From NCBI GenBank assembly GCA_900444965.1, contig UFRQ01000003.1, positions 310,001-374,000 on the forward strand: 64,000 nt of DNA. Reading direction: 5' to 3'. The stretch's first letter is position 1. Every line of letters starts with the position of its first letter. Position numbers and translations under genes: made by a program. Under the pieces are notes generated by a model that saw nothing but the letters and a program-made list of their open reading frames with translations, was not told the origin of the DNA and did no database searches. Positions 56,914 through 64,000 of this stretch are shown here, one piece after another. Source of the DNA: [Actinobacillus] rossii (GTDB lineage Bacteria > Pseudomonadota > Gammaproteobacteria > Enterobacterales > Pasteurellaceae).

Positions 56914-58173
56914 TCAGACACAGGTATTTTATTATGAACGAAAAACAACTTCACGCCTTGGCAGCGGAATTTGCCAAAAACCTAAAAACACCGGAAGATC
57001 TCAATCAATTTTCACGGATGCTCAAAAAAATCACCGTCGAGGCTGCGTTAAATGGTGAACTGACCGACCATCTTGGTTATGAAAAACACCAGCCTGGAAA
57101 AGGTAAAAATGCACGTAACGGTTACACATCTAAGACCGTCATTTGTGATGAAGGTGAGATAGAAATTGAGACGCCTCGTGACCGTGACTGCACCTTTGAA
57201 CCGCAACTTATCAAGAAAAACCAAACCCGCATCACAGGAATGGATGAGCAGATTATTGCCTTATATGCCAAGGGGTTAAGTAATCAGGAAATCGTTGAAA
57301 TGTTCAAAGAATTCTATGATGCGGATGTGTCAACCAGCCTGATTTCTCGCGTTACCGACGCCGTGAAAGAACGCGTAATGGAATGGCAAAATCGCCCGCT
57401 TGATGCGGTTTATCCAATTGTTTACCCGGATTGTATCGTAGTGAAAGTACGCCAAGATGGACGAATTATCAACAAATCCGTGTTTGTTGCCTTGGGTGTG
57501 AATCTTGAAGGACATAAAGAGTTATTGGGGCTTTGGATTGCTGAAAATGAAGGTGCGAAGTTCTGGGCGAATGTGCTGACAGAGCTTCAAAATCGAGGCT
57601 TGAAAGACATTTTTATTGCCTGTGTAGACGGTTTAAAAGGCTTCCCGGAAGCCATCAATGCAGTCTATCCTAAAACGAAGATTCAGCTTTGCATTGTGCA
57701 TTTAGTGCGTAACAGCTTGAAATTCGTTTCGTGGAAAGATTACAAAGCCGTCACTGCAGATTTAAAGCAGGTTTATCAGGCCCAGACGGAAGCACAAGCT
57801 CGCGAAAATCTGACCGCACTTTCGCAAAAATGGCAGGCAAAATACCCGCTTGTGGCGAAAGGCTGGGAAGATAACCGGGCAAATATAGCCACATTTTTTG
57901 ATTATCCGGCTGATATTCGTAAAGCGATTTATACCACGAATGCCGTGGAATCGCTTAATAGCGTGATTCGTCGCGTGATTAAAAAACGAAATGTATTCCC
58001 GACGGATGATTCAGTTTTCAAAGTGATTTGGCTTGCGATTAAAGATGCATCAAAAAAATGGACAATGCCGATTCAGAACCGGAAACCGGCGATGAATCGA
58101 TTTATGATTGATTTTGGTGATCGCCTAGACGATCACCGTTAAGTTGAAATGGGTGTTTACACAGAATTTGGGA
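56873..58173 (+). mobile_element. IS256-family insertion sequence, complete
   Basis: A 1301-bp element. The left end TCCCACAATTTGTGTAAATACC and the complement of the right end TCCCAAATTCTGTGTAAACACC agree at 18 of 22 positions. It carries one intact transposase. The 9-base flanks (TTGAGCATC on the left, TAGGGTCGG on the right) differ, so there is no target duplication, and different broken genes lie on each side. This points to IS-mediated deletion or recombination. Confidence 0.82.
56934..58142 (+). CDS. IS256-family (mutator-type) transposase
   Basis: A 402-residue DDE transposase. 'GYEKHQPGKGKNARNGYTSK' and the 'ETPRDRDCTFEPQLIKKNQ' segment are the usual N-terminal part. The catalytic aspartates lie in 'YPIVYPDCIVVKVR' and 'IFIACVDGLKGFPEAI', with 'TKIQLCIVHLVRNSLKFV' after them and the glutamate in 'AIYTTNAVESLNSVIRR'. 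The frame is complete. It contains an exact uptake signal near 57814, so the element has lived in this lineage for some time. Confidence 0.9.
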   Translation: MNEKQLHALAAEFAKNLKTPEDLNQFSRMLKKITVEAALNGELTDHLGYEKHQPGKGKNARNGYTSKTVICDEGEIEIETPRDRDCTFEPQLIKKNQTRITGMDEQIIALYAKGLSNQEIVEMFKEFYDADVSTSLISRVTDAVKERVMEWQNRPLDAVYPIVYPDCIVVKVRQDGRIINKSVFVALGVNLEGHKELLGLWIAENEGAKFWANVLTELQNRGLKDIFIACVDGLKGFPEAINAVYPKTKIQLCIVHLVRNSLKFVSWKDYKAVTADLKQVYQAQTEAQARENLTALSQKWQAKYPLVAKGWEDNRANIATFFDYPADIRKAIYTTNAVESLNSVIRRVIKKRNVFPTDDSVFKVIWLAIKDASKKWTMPIQNRKPAMNRFMIDFGDRLDDHR

Positions 58174-59098
58174 TAGGGTCGGAATTCTTAATGGTTTAAT
58201 GAAACCTTTTATTGATTTTGGTGAATCAGGTAGCCGCATTTGGTCCGTGCTTTTTGTCCTGTTTTTCTCTTTCTTCGTTTGGCATTCCACGCGTATTGTG
58301 GACCGTATTTCCGTGTTATTGATTGTATTTATGGCGCTGTCCTTTATTTTTAGTACTTACGGACTGGCAACCAATATTAATCTAAGTACATTATTTGATA
58401 CGAATGGAACTGAGACTAATTATGCACAATACGCGATAGGTATGTTACCTGTTGCACTGACTTCTTTTGGCTACCATCATTCTGTATCTACAATGCGCGC
58501 TTATTATGGTAATGAACACCAAGCAAAACGTGCCATTGTTGGCGGTACAATGATCGCTTTAGCATTGTATTTGCTTTGGGTATTAAGTATTTTTGGTAAT
58601 TTACCACGAGATCATTTTGCGCCGATTATTGCTAGTGATGGTAATCTTGATGTTTTACTAAATGCGTTAGGAAATATCAGTAGTAGAGAAGTAAAACAAG
58701 CCATTAACGCTTTTTCAATTGCAGCAATTTTATCGTCCTTTATTGGCGTAGGGTTAGGTGTATTTGACTTTTTGGCAGATTTCTTCAAATTTGATAACAG
58801 CAAATTAGGTCGCACTAAATCTTGGGCTGTTACTTTCTTCCCTCCACTTTGCTTGTCCTTATTATTTCCTTTAGGATTCTTAAAAGCGATTGGTTATGCT
58901 GGTGCCGTGGCAACAATTTGGGCATGTATTATTCCCGCTATACTTGCTTATAAATCGCGTCAAATGGCAGGTGGCAAAGAAGGTTTTGTGGTAAAAGGTG
59001 GTACTCCATTAATTTTATGTGTGATTTCATTCGGAATTTGCACAGCAATTTTCCATTTTCTTGCTATGGGCGGACATTTACCTGTTTTTAAAGGCTAG
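58174..59098 (+). pseudogene. mtr: N-terminally truncated tryptophan permease
   Basis: Aromatic amino-acid permease of the HAAAP family; the frame is open from the IS256 edge ('VGILNGLMKPF') to 59098. 'SFGYHHSVSTMRAYYGNE', 'ALALYLLWVLSIFGNLPRDH', 'GLGVFDFLADFFKFDNSKLG' and 'IGYAGAVATIWACIIPAILA' follow Mtr more closely than TyrP. About 110-125 N-terminal residues (three or so helices) are missing. An internal ATG at 58199 could start a 299-residue product, but a transporter lacking its first helices is unlikely to work. The truncation is exactly at the IS boundary. Confidence 0.85.
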
Positions 59099-59117
59099 TT
59101 TCCAAATGTCAAAAAAA

Positions 59118-59153
59118 TAACCGCACTTTACCTTTTGGAAAAAAGTGCGGTTA
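59118..59153. terminator. Bidirectional terminator from an uptake-signal pair
   Basis: TAACCGCACTTT and AAAGTGCGGTTA pair across a short loop with A-runs and T-runs outside. It lies between the convergent ends of the mtr remnant and adhE. Confidence 0.82.
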
Positions 59154-59173
59154 AAATTTACTGGATTATGTGA

Positions 59174-61789
59174 CTATTTATTTTCACCATAATAAGCTTT
59201 ACGCATAATTTCTTCCATATCTTCAACCATAGCCAAGCGTGGGTTCGCTGGTGTGCATTGGTCTTCAAATGAAAGTAAGGCAAGTTCACGAAGTGTGCCG
59301 ATGAATTCTTTTTCATCTAAACCTTGTTCACGGAAACTCATTTTCACGCCACAACGAATTGCTAAATCATGGAATGCTTTTGCAAAAGATTCAACCCCTT
59401 CTTCTGGTGTTGATGCTGGTAAACCTAATGTACGAGCAATATCTTGATAGCGTTTGTCTGCCACATAACTTGTATATTTTGGCCATGTTGCTAATTTAGT
59501 TGGGCGTGTACCGTTATAACGAATCACATGTGGCATAAGAATCGCATTTGCGCGACCGTGTACAACGTGGAATTTACCACCAATTTTGTGCGCCATTGAG
59601 TGAGCAATACCCAAGAATGCATTTGCAAATGCCATACCTGCCATAGTTGACGCATTATGCATTTTTTCGCGTGATTCAGGCGTTGCTTTTTTCACAGATT
59701 CTTCAAGGTTTTCAAACACTAATTTAATCGCTTGTAGTGCAAGGCCATCAGTAAAGTCGTTTGCCAATACAGACACATACGCTTCAGTGGCGTGTGTTAA
59801 TACGTCTAAGCCGGTATCTGCCGCAATATGGCTTGGCACAGACATTACAAGGGCAGGATCCACAATCGCGATTGTTGGCGTTAATGAGTAGTCTGCCAAT
59901 GGATATTTTTTATCGCCATCGGTAATGACCGCAAATGGTGTTACTTCAGAACCTGTACCTGATGTAGTTGGGATACCGATAAATTTCGCTTTACGACCTA
60001 ATTGTGGGAATTTGAACGCACGTTTGCGGATATCCATGAATTTTTGTACCAAGTCACGGAAATCCACTTCAGGTTGTTCATAGAATAACCACATCACTTT
60101 CGCCGCATCCATTGGTGAACCACCACCTAACGCAATAATCGTATCAGGTTGGAAACTACGCATTAATGCTGTACCACGTTGAACCGTTTGGATACTTGGA
60201 TTTGGTTCAACATCAGCAAATAATTGATAAGTAATACCTTGGTGATTTAAACGTAATTGTTCTGCAATTTTTTCTACAAAGCCTAAATCTACCATAGAGC
60301 GGTCAGTCACGATCATGACGCGATTAACACCTTTCATGGTTTGTAAATATTGAATTGAATCGCGTTCAAAGTAGATTTTTGAAGGCACTTTAAACCATTG
60401 CATATTATTTCTCCGTCTTCCCAAGCGTTTGATATTGATTAAGTTCAAGGCACTTACGTTGTTGCCTACGGAGTTTTTACCGTATGAACCACAACCCAGT
60501 GTTAACGATGGTAAGAAAGAGTTATACACATCACCAATACCGCCGAAAGTAGAAGGCGAATTCCAAATAACACGAATCGCTTTTACGCGTTCACCAAATG
60601 AACGAGTCAATTCGGCATCTTTGGTATGAATCGCCGCAGAGTGACCTAAACCATGGAATTCCACCATCGCTTCAGCCATATCTAAACCTTCTTCACGAGA
60701 ATGTGATTTTAATAACGCAAGCACTGGTGAAAGTTTTTCACGTGTTAATGGCTCTTTTTCACCCACTTCTTCACACTCTGCCACTAAAATATTGGTTTTA
60801 GCCGGTACAGTAAAACCTGCTTGTTCTGCAATCCATGCAGCCGGTTTACCGACAACGTTCGCGTTTAATTTTGCACCTGCACAATTTTTGCTGTTTGCTT
60901 TGACGCCAAACATAAATTCTTCAAGCAACGCTTTTTCTTTTTTGTTTACGAAATACACACCGTAAGATTTGATTTCTTTAACAAATTCATCATAAATTTC
61001 AACATCAACAATCGCCGCTTGTTCTGACGCGCAGACCATACCGTTATCAAATGATTTAGACATCACAATATCATGCACGGCTTGTTGTACGTTGGCTGAT
61101 TTTTCCACATAAGCAGGCACGTTACCCGCCCCAACGCCTAATGCAGGTTTACCGCAAGAGTAAGCGGCTTCCACCATTGCATTCCCACCTGTTGCAAGAA
61201 TCGTCGCAATGCCAGGATGTTTCATTAATGCAGATGTGCCTTCCATAGATGGTGCTTCAATCCATTGAATACAATTTTCAGGCGCACCTGCAGCCACAGC
61301 AGCATCACGCACAATTTGAGCAGCGTGAGCGGAAGATTTTTGCGCAGATGGATGGAAAGCAAAGACAATTGGGTTACGCGTTTTGAGTGCAATTAAGGAT
61401 TTGAAAATAGCGGTAGAAGTTGGGTTGGTGGTTGGTGTGATACCACAAATGACACCAACAGGATCCGCGATTTCTGTAATACCTGTTACATCATCATAAC
61501 TGATTACACCAGCGGTTTTTAAGTGGCGCATATTATTCACCACGTATTCACAAGCAAACAAGTTTTTAGTGGCTTTATCTTCAAACACACCACGTCCAGT
61601 TTCTTCCACCGCATGCAATGCTAATGTGCCATGTTGATCCAACGCGGCAACAGAGGCTTTCGCCACGATGTAGTCTACTTGTTCTTGATTAAGTTGACGA
61701 AATTGCTCTAAAGCAACCAAGCCTTTCTCAACCAGTGCGTTAACTTCTGCCTGAGCTGGGCTCACAGCATTGTTCTCTGCATTACTCAT
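59174..61789 (-). CDS. adhE: Bifunctional acetaldehyde-CoA / alcohol dehydrogenase
   Basis: AdhE reduces acetyl-CoA to acetaldehyde and ethanol, regenerating NAD+ in fermentation; it forms spirosomes. 871 residues. The aldehyde dehydrogenase half (1-~440) has the catalytic cysteine in 'FDNGMVCASEQAAIV' (~250). The iron alcohol dehydrogenase half follows, with 'ALGGGSPMDAAKVMWLFYE', 'IPTTSGTGSEVTPFAVITD' and histidines in 'GIAHSMAHKIGGKFHVVHG'. It is transcribed alone, divergent from satP. A CRP-like site lies ~100 bases upstream. Confidence 0.96.
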   Translation of the reverse strand: MSNAENNAVSPAQAEVNALVEKGLVALEQFRQLNQEQVDYIVAKASVAALDQHGTLALHAVEETGRGVFEDKATKNLFACEYVVNNMRHLKTAGVISYDDVTGITEIADPVGVICGITPTTNPTSTAIFKSLIALKTRNPIVFAFHPSAQKSSAHAAQIVRDAAVAAGAPENCIQWIEAPSMEGTSALMKHPGIATILATGGNAMVEAAYSCGKPALGVGAGNVPAYVEKSANVQQAVHDIVMSKSFDNGMVCASEQAAIVDVEIYDEFVKEIKSYGVYFVNKKEKALLEEFMFGVKANSKNCAGAKLNANVVGKPAAWIAEQAGFTVPAKTNILVAECEEVGEKEPLTREKLSPVLALLKSHSREEGLDMAEAMVEFHGLGHSAAIHTKDAELTRSFGERVKAIRVIWNSPSTFGGIGDVYNSFLPSLTLGCGSYGKNSVGNNVSALNLINIKRLGRRRNNMQWFKVPSKIYFERDSIQYLQTMKGVNRVMIVTDRSMVDLGFVEKIAEQLRLNHQGITYQLFADVEPNPSIQTVQRGTALMRSFQPDTIIALGGGSPMDAAKVMWLFYEQPEVDFRDLVQKFMDIRKRAFKFPQLGRKAKFIGIPTTSGTGSEVTPFAVITDGDKKYPLADYSLTPTIAIVDPALVMSVPSHIAADTGLDVLTHATEAYVSVLANDFTDGLALQAIKLVFENLEESVKKATPESREKMHNASTMAGMAFANAFLGIAHSMAHKIGGKFHVVHGRANAILMPHVIRYNGTRPTKLATWPKYTSYVADKRYQDIARTLGLPASTPEEGVESFAKAFHDLAIRCGVKMSFREQGLDEKEFIGTLRELALLSFEDQCTPANPRLAMVEDMEEIMRKAYYGENK

Positions 61790-61889
61790 AATTAATCTCC
61801 TAAAGTTGTTAAAAATTAAAAATATTATCTAGGACGAATTATACTCCTTTTGAGTTATTTAAGAAGTAAATTCAGAGAGAAAGAAATCA

Positions 61890-61911
61890 AAGACTGATCT
61901 AGATCACAAAA
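61890..61911. promoter_or_regulatory. CRP-type site between adhE and satP
   Basis: GACTGATCTAGATCACAAA contains the complete right half and centre of the CRP consensus (TGATCTAGATCACA), with one mismatch in the left TGTGA. It lies in the 269-base divergent gap and could regulate adhE, satP or both. Confidence 0.55.
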
Positions 61912-62058
61912 CCCTTGATTAAGCGAACTGACTCGATTCAAAGTACGGTGAAAAAATAACGAGTTTTAAGCAAAATTTTACTTTATTTCACCTTAAAAAT
62001 CAGACATACTAGCGCCCCTTTTTCTCTCCTATCAATTTAATTTTTAAAGGAAAATTTT

Positions 62059-62620
62059 ATGTCAGCAGCAAAAGATGGCTTAGCCAATCCTGCACCACTG
62101 GGTTTATGTGGGTTTGCATTAACAACATGGCTGTTAAGTTTGATTAATAACGGAACTTATACAGGCGAAAATATCGGTTTAGTGCTTGTAATGGGTCTCG
62201 CATTTGGCGGTACCACACAAATGATCGCGGGAATGTTTGAATACAAAAAAATACGTTCGGCTTCACTGCCTTTACCAGCTATGGCGCATTTTGGTGGTCA
62301 TTCGCATTATTTAAAATGTTCTTTACAGAAGGCGTAACCGCACCATTCATCGGTTGGTATTTAGTCGTATGGGGAACATTCACCTTAATGATGTTCTTAG
62401 GCACACTTGCCAAAGCACGTGCATTACAAGCCATTTTCTTAAGCTTGACAGTGACGTTCTATTTGTTAGCCGCTGGCGACTTTGCAGGCAATCACGCAAT
62501 TACCCATATCGGCGTAATTTTGGCTTGTTAACGGCATTATTAGCTTTCTACTTAGCGGCAGCTGATATTATAAATGAAAGTTTCGGTCGCACCATTTTGC
62601 CAATCGGTGAACCTAAATAA
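62059..62620 (+). pseudogene. satP: Acetate/succinate transporter, broken by two frameshifts
   Basis: Three overlapping frames together spell one GPR1/FUN34/YaaH protein of about 188 residues and six helices: 'NPAPLGLCGFALTTWLLS' and 'GGTTQMIAGMFEYKK' in the first. Then, after a shift near 62247-62252, 'TFGFTAFTSYGAFWW' to 'AGDFAGNHAITHIG' in the second. After another shift near 62510, 'GLLTALLAFYLAAADIINE' to 'LPIGEPK' in the third. The N-P-A-P-L-G-L motif is intact. The first shift is in an A7 run with about four bases missing; the second is a one-base loss. Sequencing error is possible but two shifts favour real decay. Confidence 0.85.
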
Positions 62621-62642
62621 TAGATTGATAAAGTAACAACAA

Positions 62643-62685
62643 AAAAGTGCGGTGAGAAAAACCTGTATTTTTTCACCGCACTTTT
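62643..62685. terminator. Bidirectional terminator from an uptake-signal pair
   Basis: AAAAGTGCGGTGA pairs with TCACCGCACTTTT across a 17-base loop; T-run after it. It serves satP and the convergent patatin-like gene. Confidence 0.82.
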
Positions 62686-62693
62686 CTTTAGGC

Positions 62694-63536
62694 TTAATTA
62701 GCTAAATAATCTTTTAATGCTTGCATTTGCTTTTTCGCATCAGACATTCCCAAATCATACATAGTTTGCACTTTAGCCGGGTCTTTTTCCAAACGACTAA
62801 TCTGTAAATCCACAGAAGGGCGAATGACAAAAATCTTACCTTGTTTTTCTAACTCAATTACGCGTTCCACAGCCTGATTATATTCCAAATAACGATTTGC
62901 CCAACGTTGACATAATTTCGGAAATTTTCGATATATCAAATTAAATAACATCATTGAGCTGGGTTTCTTGCGATAATCTAACGGTCGGGTTAATACAACA
63001 ATAATTTTGTTATAACCTAACGCGAATGTTTTCTGCAAAGGAATGCTGTCAGCAATCCCCCCATCAAGATAGCGTTTACCATCTACTTCAACCATTTTTG
63101 ATACCATGGGCATAGCAGAAGTCGCTCGTAATGTTTCCATTTGCACAAACGCATCAGTAATTTTGATATATTCTGGTTCACCTGTTTCGACATTAGTTAG
63201 CGTTACCCAAAAGTCTATATTTGATTGAGAAAACGTTGTTTGGTCAAATGGATCAAGAGTAAAGGGTAATTCATAAAAAGCGAAATCGCGATTAACCACA
63301 TTACCCGTTGTCAGTAAACTATGTAACCCCATATAACGCTTGTCATTAAGATATTTCAAATTATAATGCAATACACGTCCACGCTGTTGAGAAGGGAAAT
63401 TCACGCCAAATAATGCGCCTGCTGAAACCGTTACCATTCCATTTACTTGAATTTGTTCATCTAAAAACACATCCAACACGCCAGCCGTAAACAGACCGCG
63501 CATTGCGCCACCTTCAAGAACTAAACCTGTTTTCAT
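62694..63536 (-). CDS. Patatin-like phospholipase family protein (YjjU type)
   Basis: A 280-residue serine hydrolase-like protein. 'GLVLEGGAMRGLFTAGVLD' (~4-22) holds the oxyanion-hole glycines, 'MVTVSAGALFGV' (~34-45) holds the nucleophile serine (the first position of the usual G-x-S-x-G is valine here), and 'RYLDGGIADSIPL' (~155-167) holds the catalytic aspartate in D-G-G. No signal peptide or membrane helix is evident, so it is probably cytoplasmic. The substrate is unknown; relatives are predicted lipid acyl hydrolases. Confidence 0.85.
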   Translation of the reverse strand: MKTGLVLEGGAMRGLFTAGVLDVFLDEQIQVNGMVTVSAGALFGVNFPSQQRGRVLHYNLKYLNDKRYMGLHSLLTTGNVVNRDFAFYELPFTLDPFDQTTFSQSNIDFWVTLTNVETGEPEYIKITDAFVQMETLRATSAMPMVSKMVEVDGKRYLDGGIADSIPLQKTFALGYNKIIVVLTRPLDYRKKPSSMMLFNLIYRKFPKLCQRWANRYLEYNQAVERVIELEKQGKIFVIRPSVDLQISRLEKDPAKVQTMYDLGMSDAKKQMQALKDYLAN

Positions 63537-63819
63537 ACCTTTCTCCTATTTTGACACATTATACTCCATTTATGTTAACTATAGTCTGATTTGACATATG
63601 GCGCCTAATAATGTAGCATGCATTTTATTACATCTTGGTAGTTACGCTACTTTTCAATTTAGTCTTCTGACTATCTTAAGTGAACATTCTCTAAAATGTT
63701 TATATTCAAAATCCCCTATCTTGTAGGGTGTCTATAAATTAAATTTTCTTTATCTATCGTACATGACCTATCTAGGTAGTTAGAAGTGCGATCTTTTTTT
63801 ATTCCGAAATGGAGCATAT

Positions 63820-64000
63820 ATGTCTTTTATTAACAGACTTCGTGCATCAAGCACGTTAAAAGTCCCGATTTTTGTGCCAACGGTGGTTTTTGTCGCAATT
63901 ATGACAATTTTTTGTTCAGTTTTTCCTGAACAGGCACAAACAACTTTAGACTCAGCAAAACAAGCTATATTTACGAATTTTAGTTGGTTTTATATTTTGG
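63820..64000 (+). CDS. BCCT-family transporter, N-terminal part (cut by window edge)
   Basis: The first 60 residues read 'MSFINRLRASSTLKVPIF' and 'VPTVVFVAIMTIFCSVFP', a short cytoplasmic start followed by a membrane helix, and 'NFSWFYIL' at the edge. This resembles the start of betaine/choline/carnitine transporters such as the H. influenzae BetT-like protein HI1706. GGAG precedes the ATG at 63820. The preceding gap 63537-63819 is A/T-rich with a degenerate uptake signal (GAAGTGCGATC, 63783-63793) and no gene that I can see. The assignment rests on a short stretch. Confidence 0.65.
   Translation, partial: MSFINRLRASSTLKVPIFVPTVVFVAIMTIFCSVFPEQAQTTLDSAKQAIFTNFSWFYIL

Noticed and set aside
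62316..62531. Separate 71-residue small membrane protein
   Set aside because: It is the middle part of the frameshifted satP, continuous in homology with frames on both sides.

Overview
The window looks like the chromosome of a Pasteurellaceae member of the Haemophilus/Aggregatibacter group. The Hin-type DNA uptake signal (AAGTGCGGT and its complement) occurs many times, both inside genes and as inverted pairs that act as terminators. Most housekeeping genes (mfd, gltX, ispDF, ftsB, nap, aroKB, dam, recA, recX, anmK, murQ, adhE) closely resemble H. influenzae types. Gene order and several accessory loci suggest a relative such as H. parainfluenzae rather than H. influenzae Rd. Species cannot be fixed from the sequence alone.

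Layout. (1) 1-6650: an L-galactonate catabolic locus, lgoD - TRAP transporter (P, Q, M) - uxaB - uxaA (cut by the window edge), with a divergent LgoR-type GntR regulator. It contains no exact uptake signal. (2) 6714-16721: core genes gmhA, mfd, an LtaS-like sulfatase, three tandem tRNA-Val, gltX, tRNA-Ala, ispF-ispD-ftsB. A long imperfect inverted repeat lies downstream of mfd. (3) 16869-26332: fsa, an AraC regulator, frwD, ptsA, frwC, frwB, pflD, pflC. This is the counterpart of the E. coli fsaB-ptsA-frw-pflDC locus, now tied to anaerobic use of 1,5-anhydromannitol. (4) 26379-32716: a complete napFDAGHBC operon for periplasmic nitrate reduction with an FNR-type site upstream. (5) 32896-34266: a second, damaged copy of the divergent pabB/pabA pair. 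(6) 34267-39356: an apparently foreign cassette (MFS transporter, M20 amidohydrolase, MarR regulator) with a terminator built from a Neisseriaceae (Eikenella-type) uptake-sequence dialect, bordered by an IS481-family element. (7) 39435-44778: amidohydrolase and DcuC-type permease, a pepE deletion remnant, a truncated N-carbamoyl-amino-acid hydrolase, and uhpT. (8) 44968-55426: aroK-aroB-dam, pabC/pabB/pabA, recA-recX, an ABC exporter, anmK-murQ. (9) 55427-59098: a decayed region with a gntP-type fragment, a beheaded membrane protein, an IS256-family element and a beheaded mtr. (10) 59174-64000: adhE, a frameshifted satP, a patatin-like protein and the start of a BCCT transporter.

How it fits together. 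Several loci serve anaerobic or microaerobic life on host or dietary carbon: nitrate respiration (nap), mixed-acid fermentation (adhE), a glycyl radical enzyme with a PTS, and hexuronate-type sugar acids through a TRAP transporter. The window also shows active genome turnover: two insertion sequences without visible target duplications, at least six broken genes, and a cassette probably taken up from an oral Neisseriaceae neighbour.
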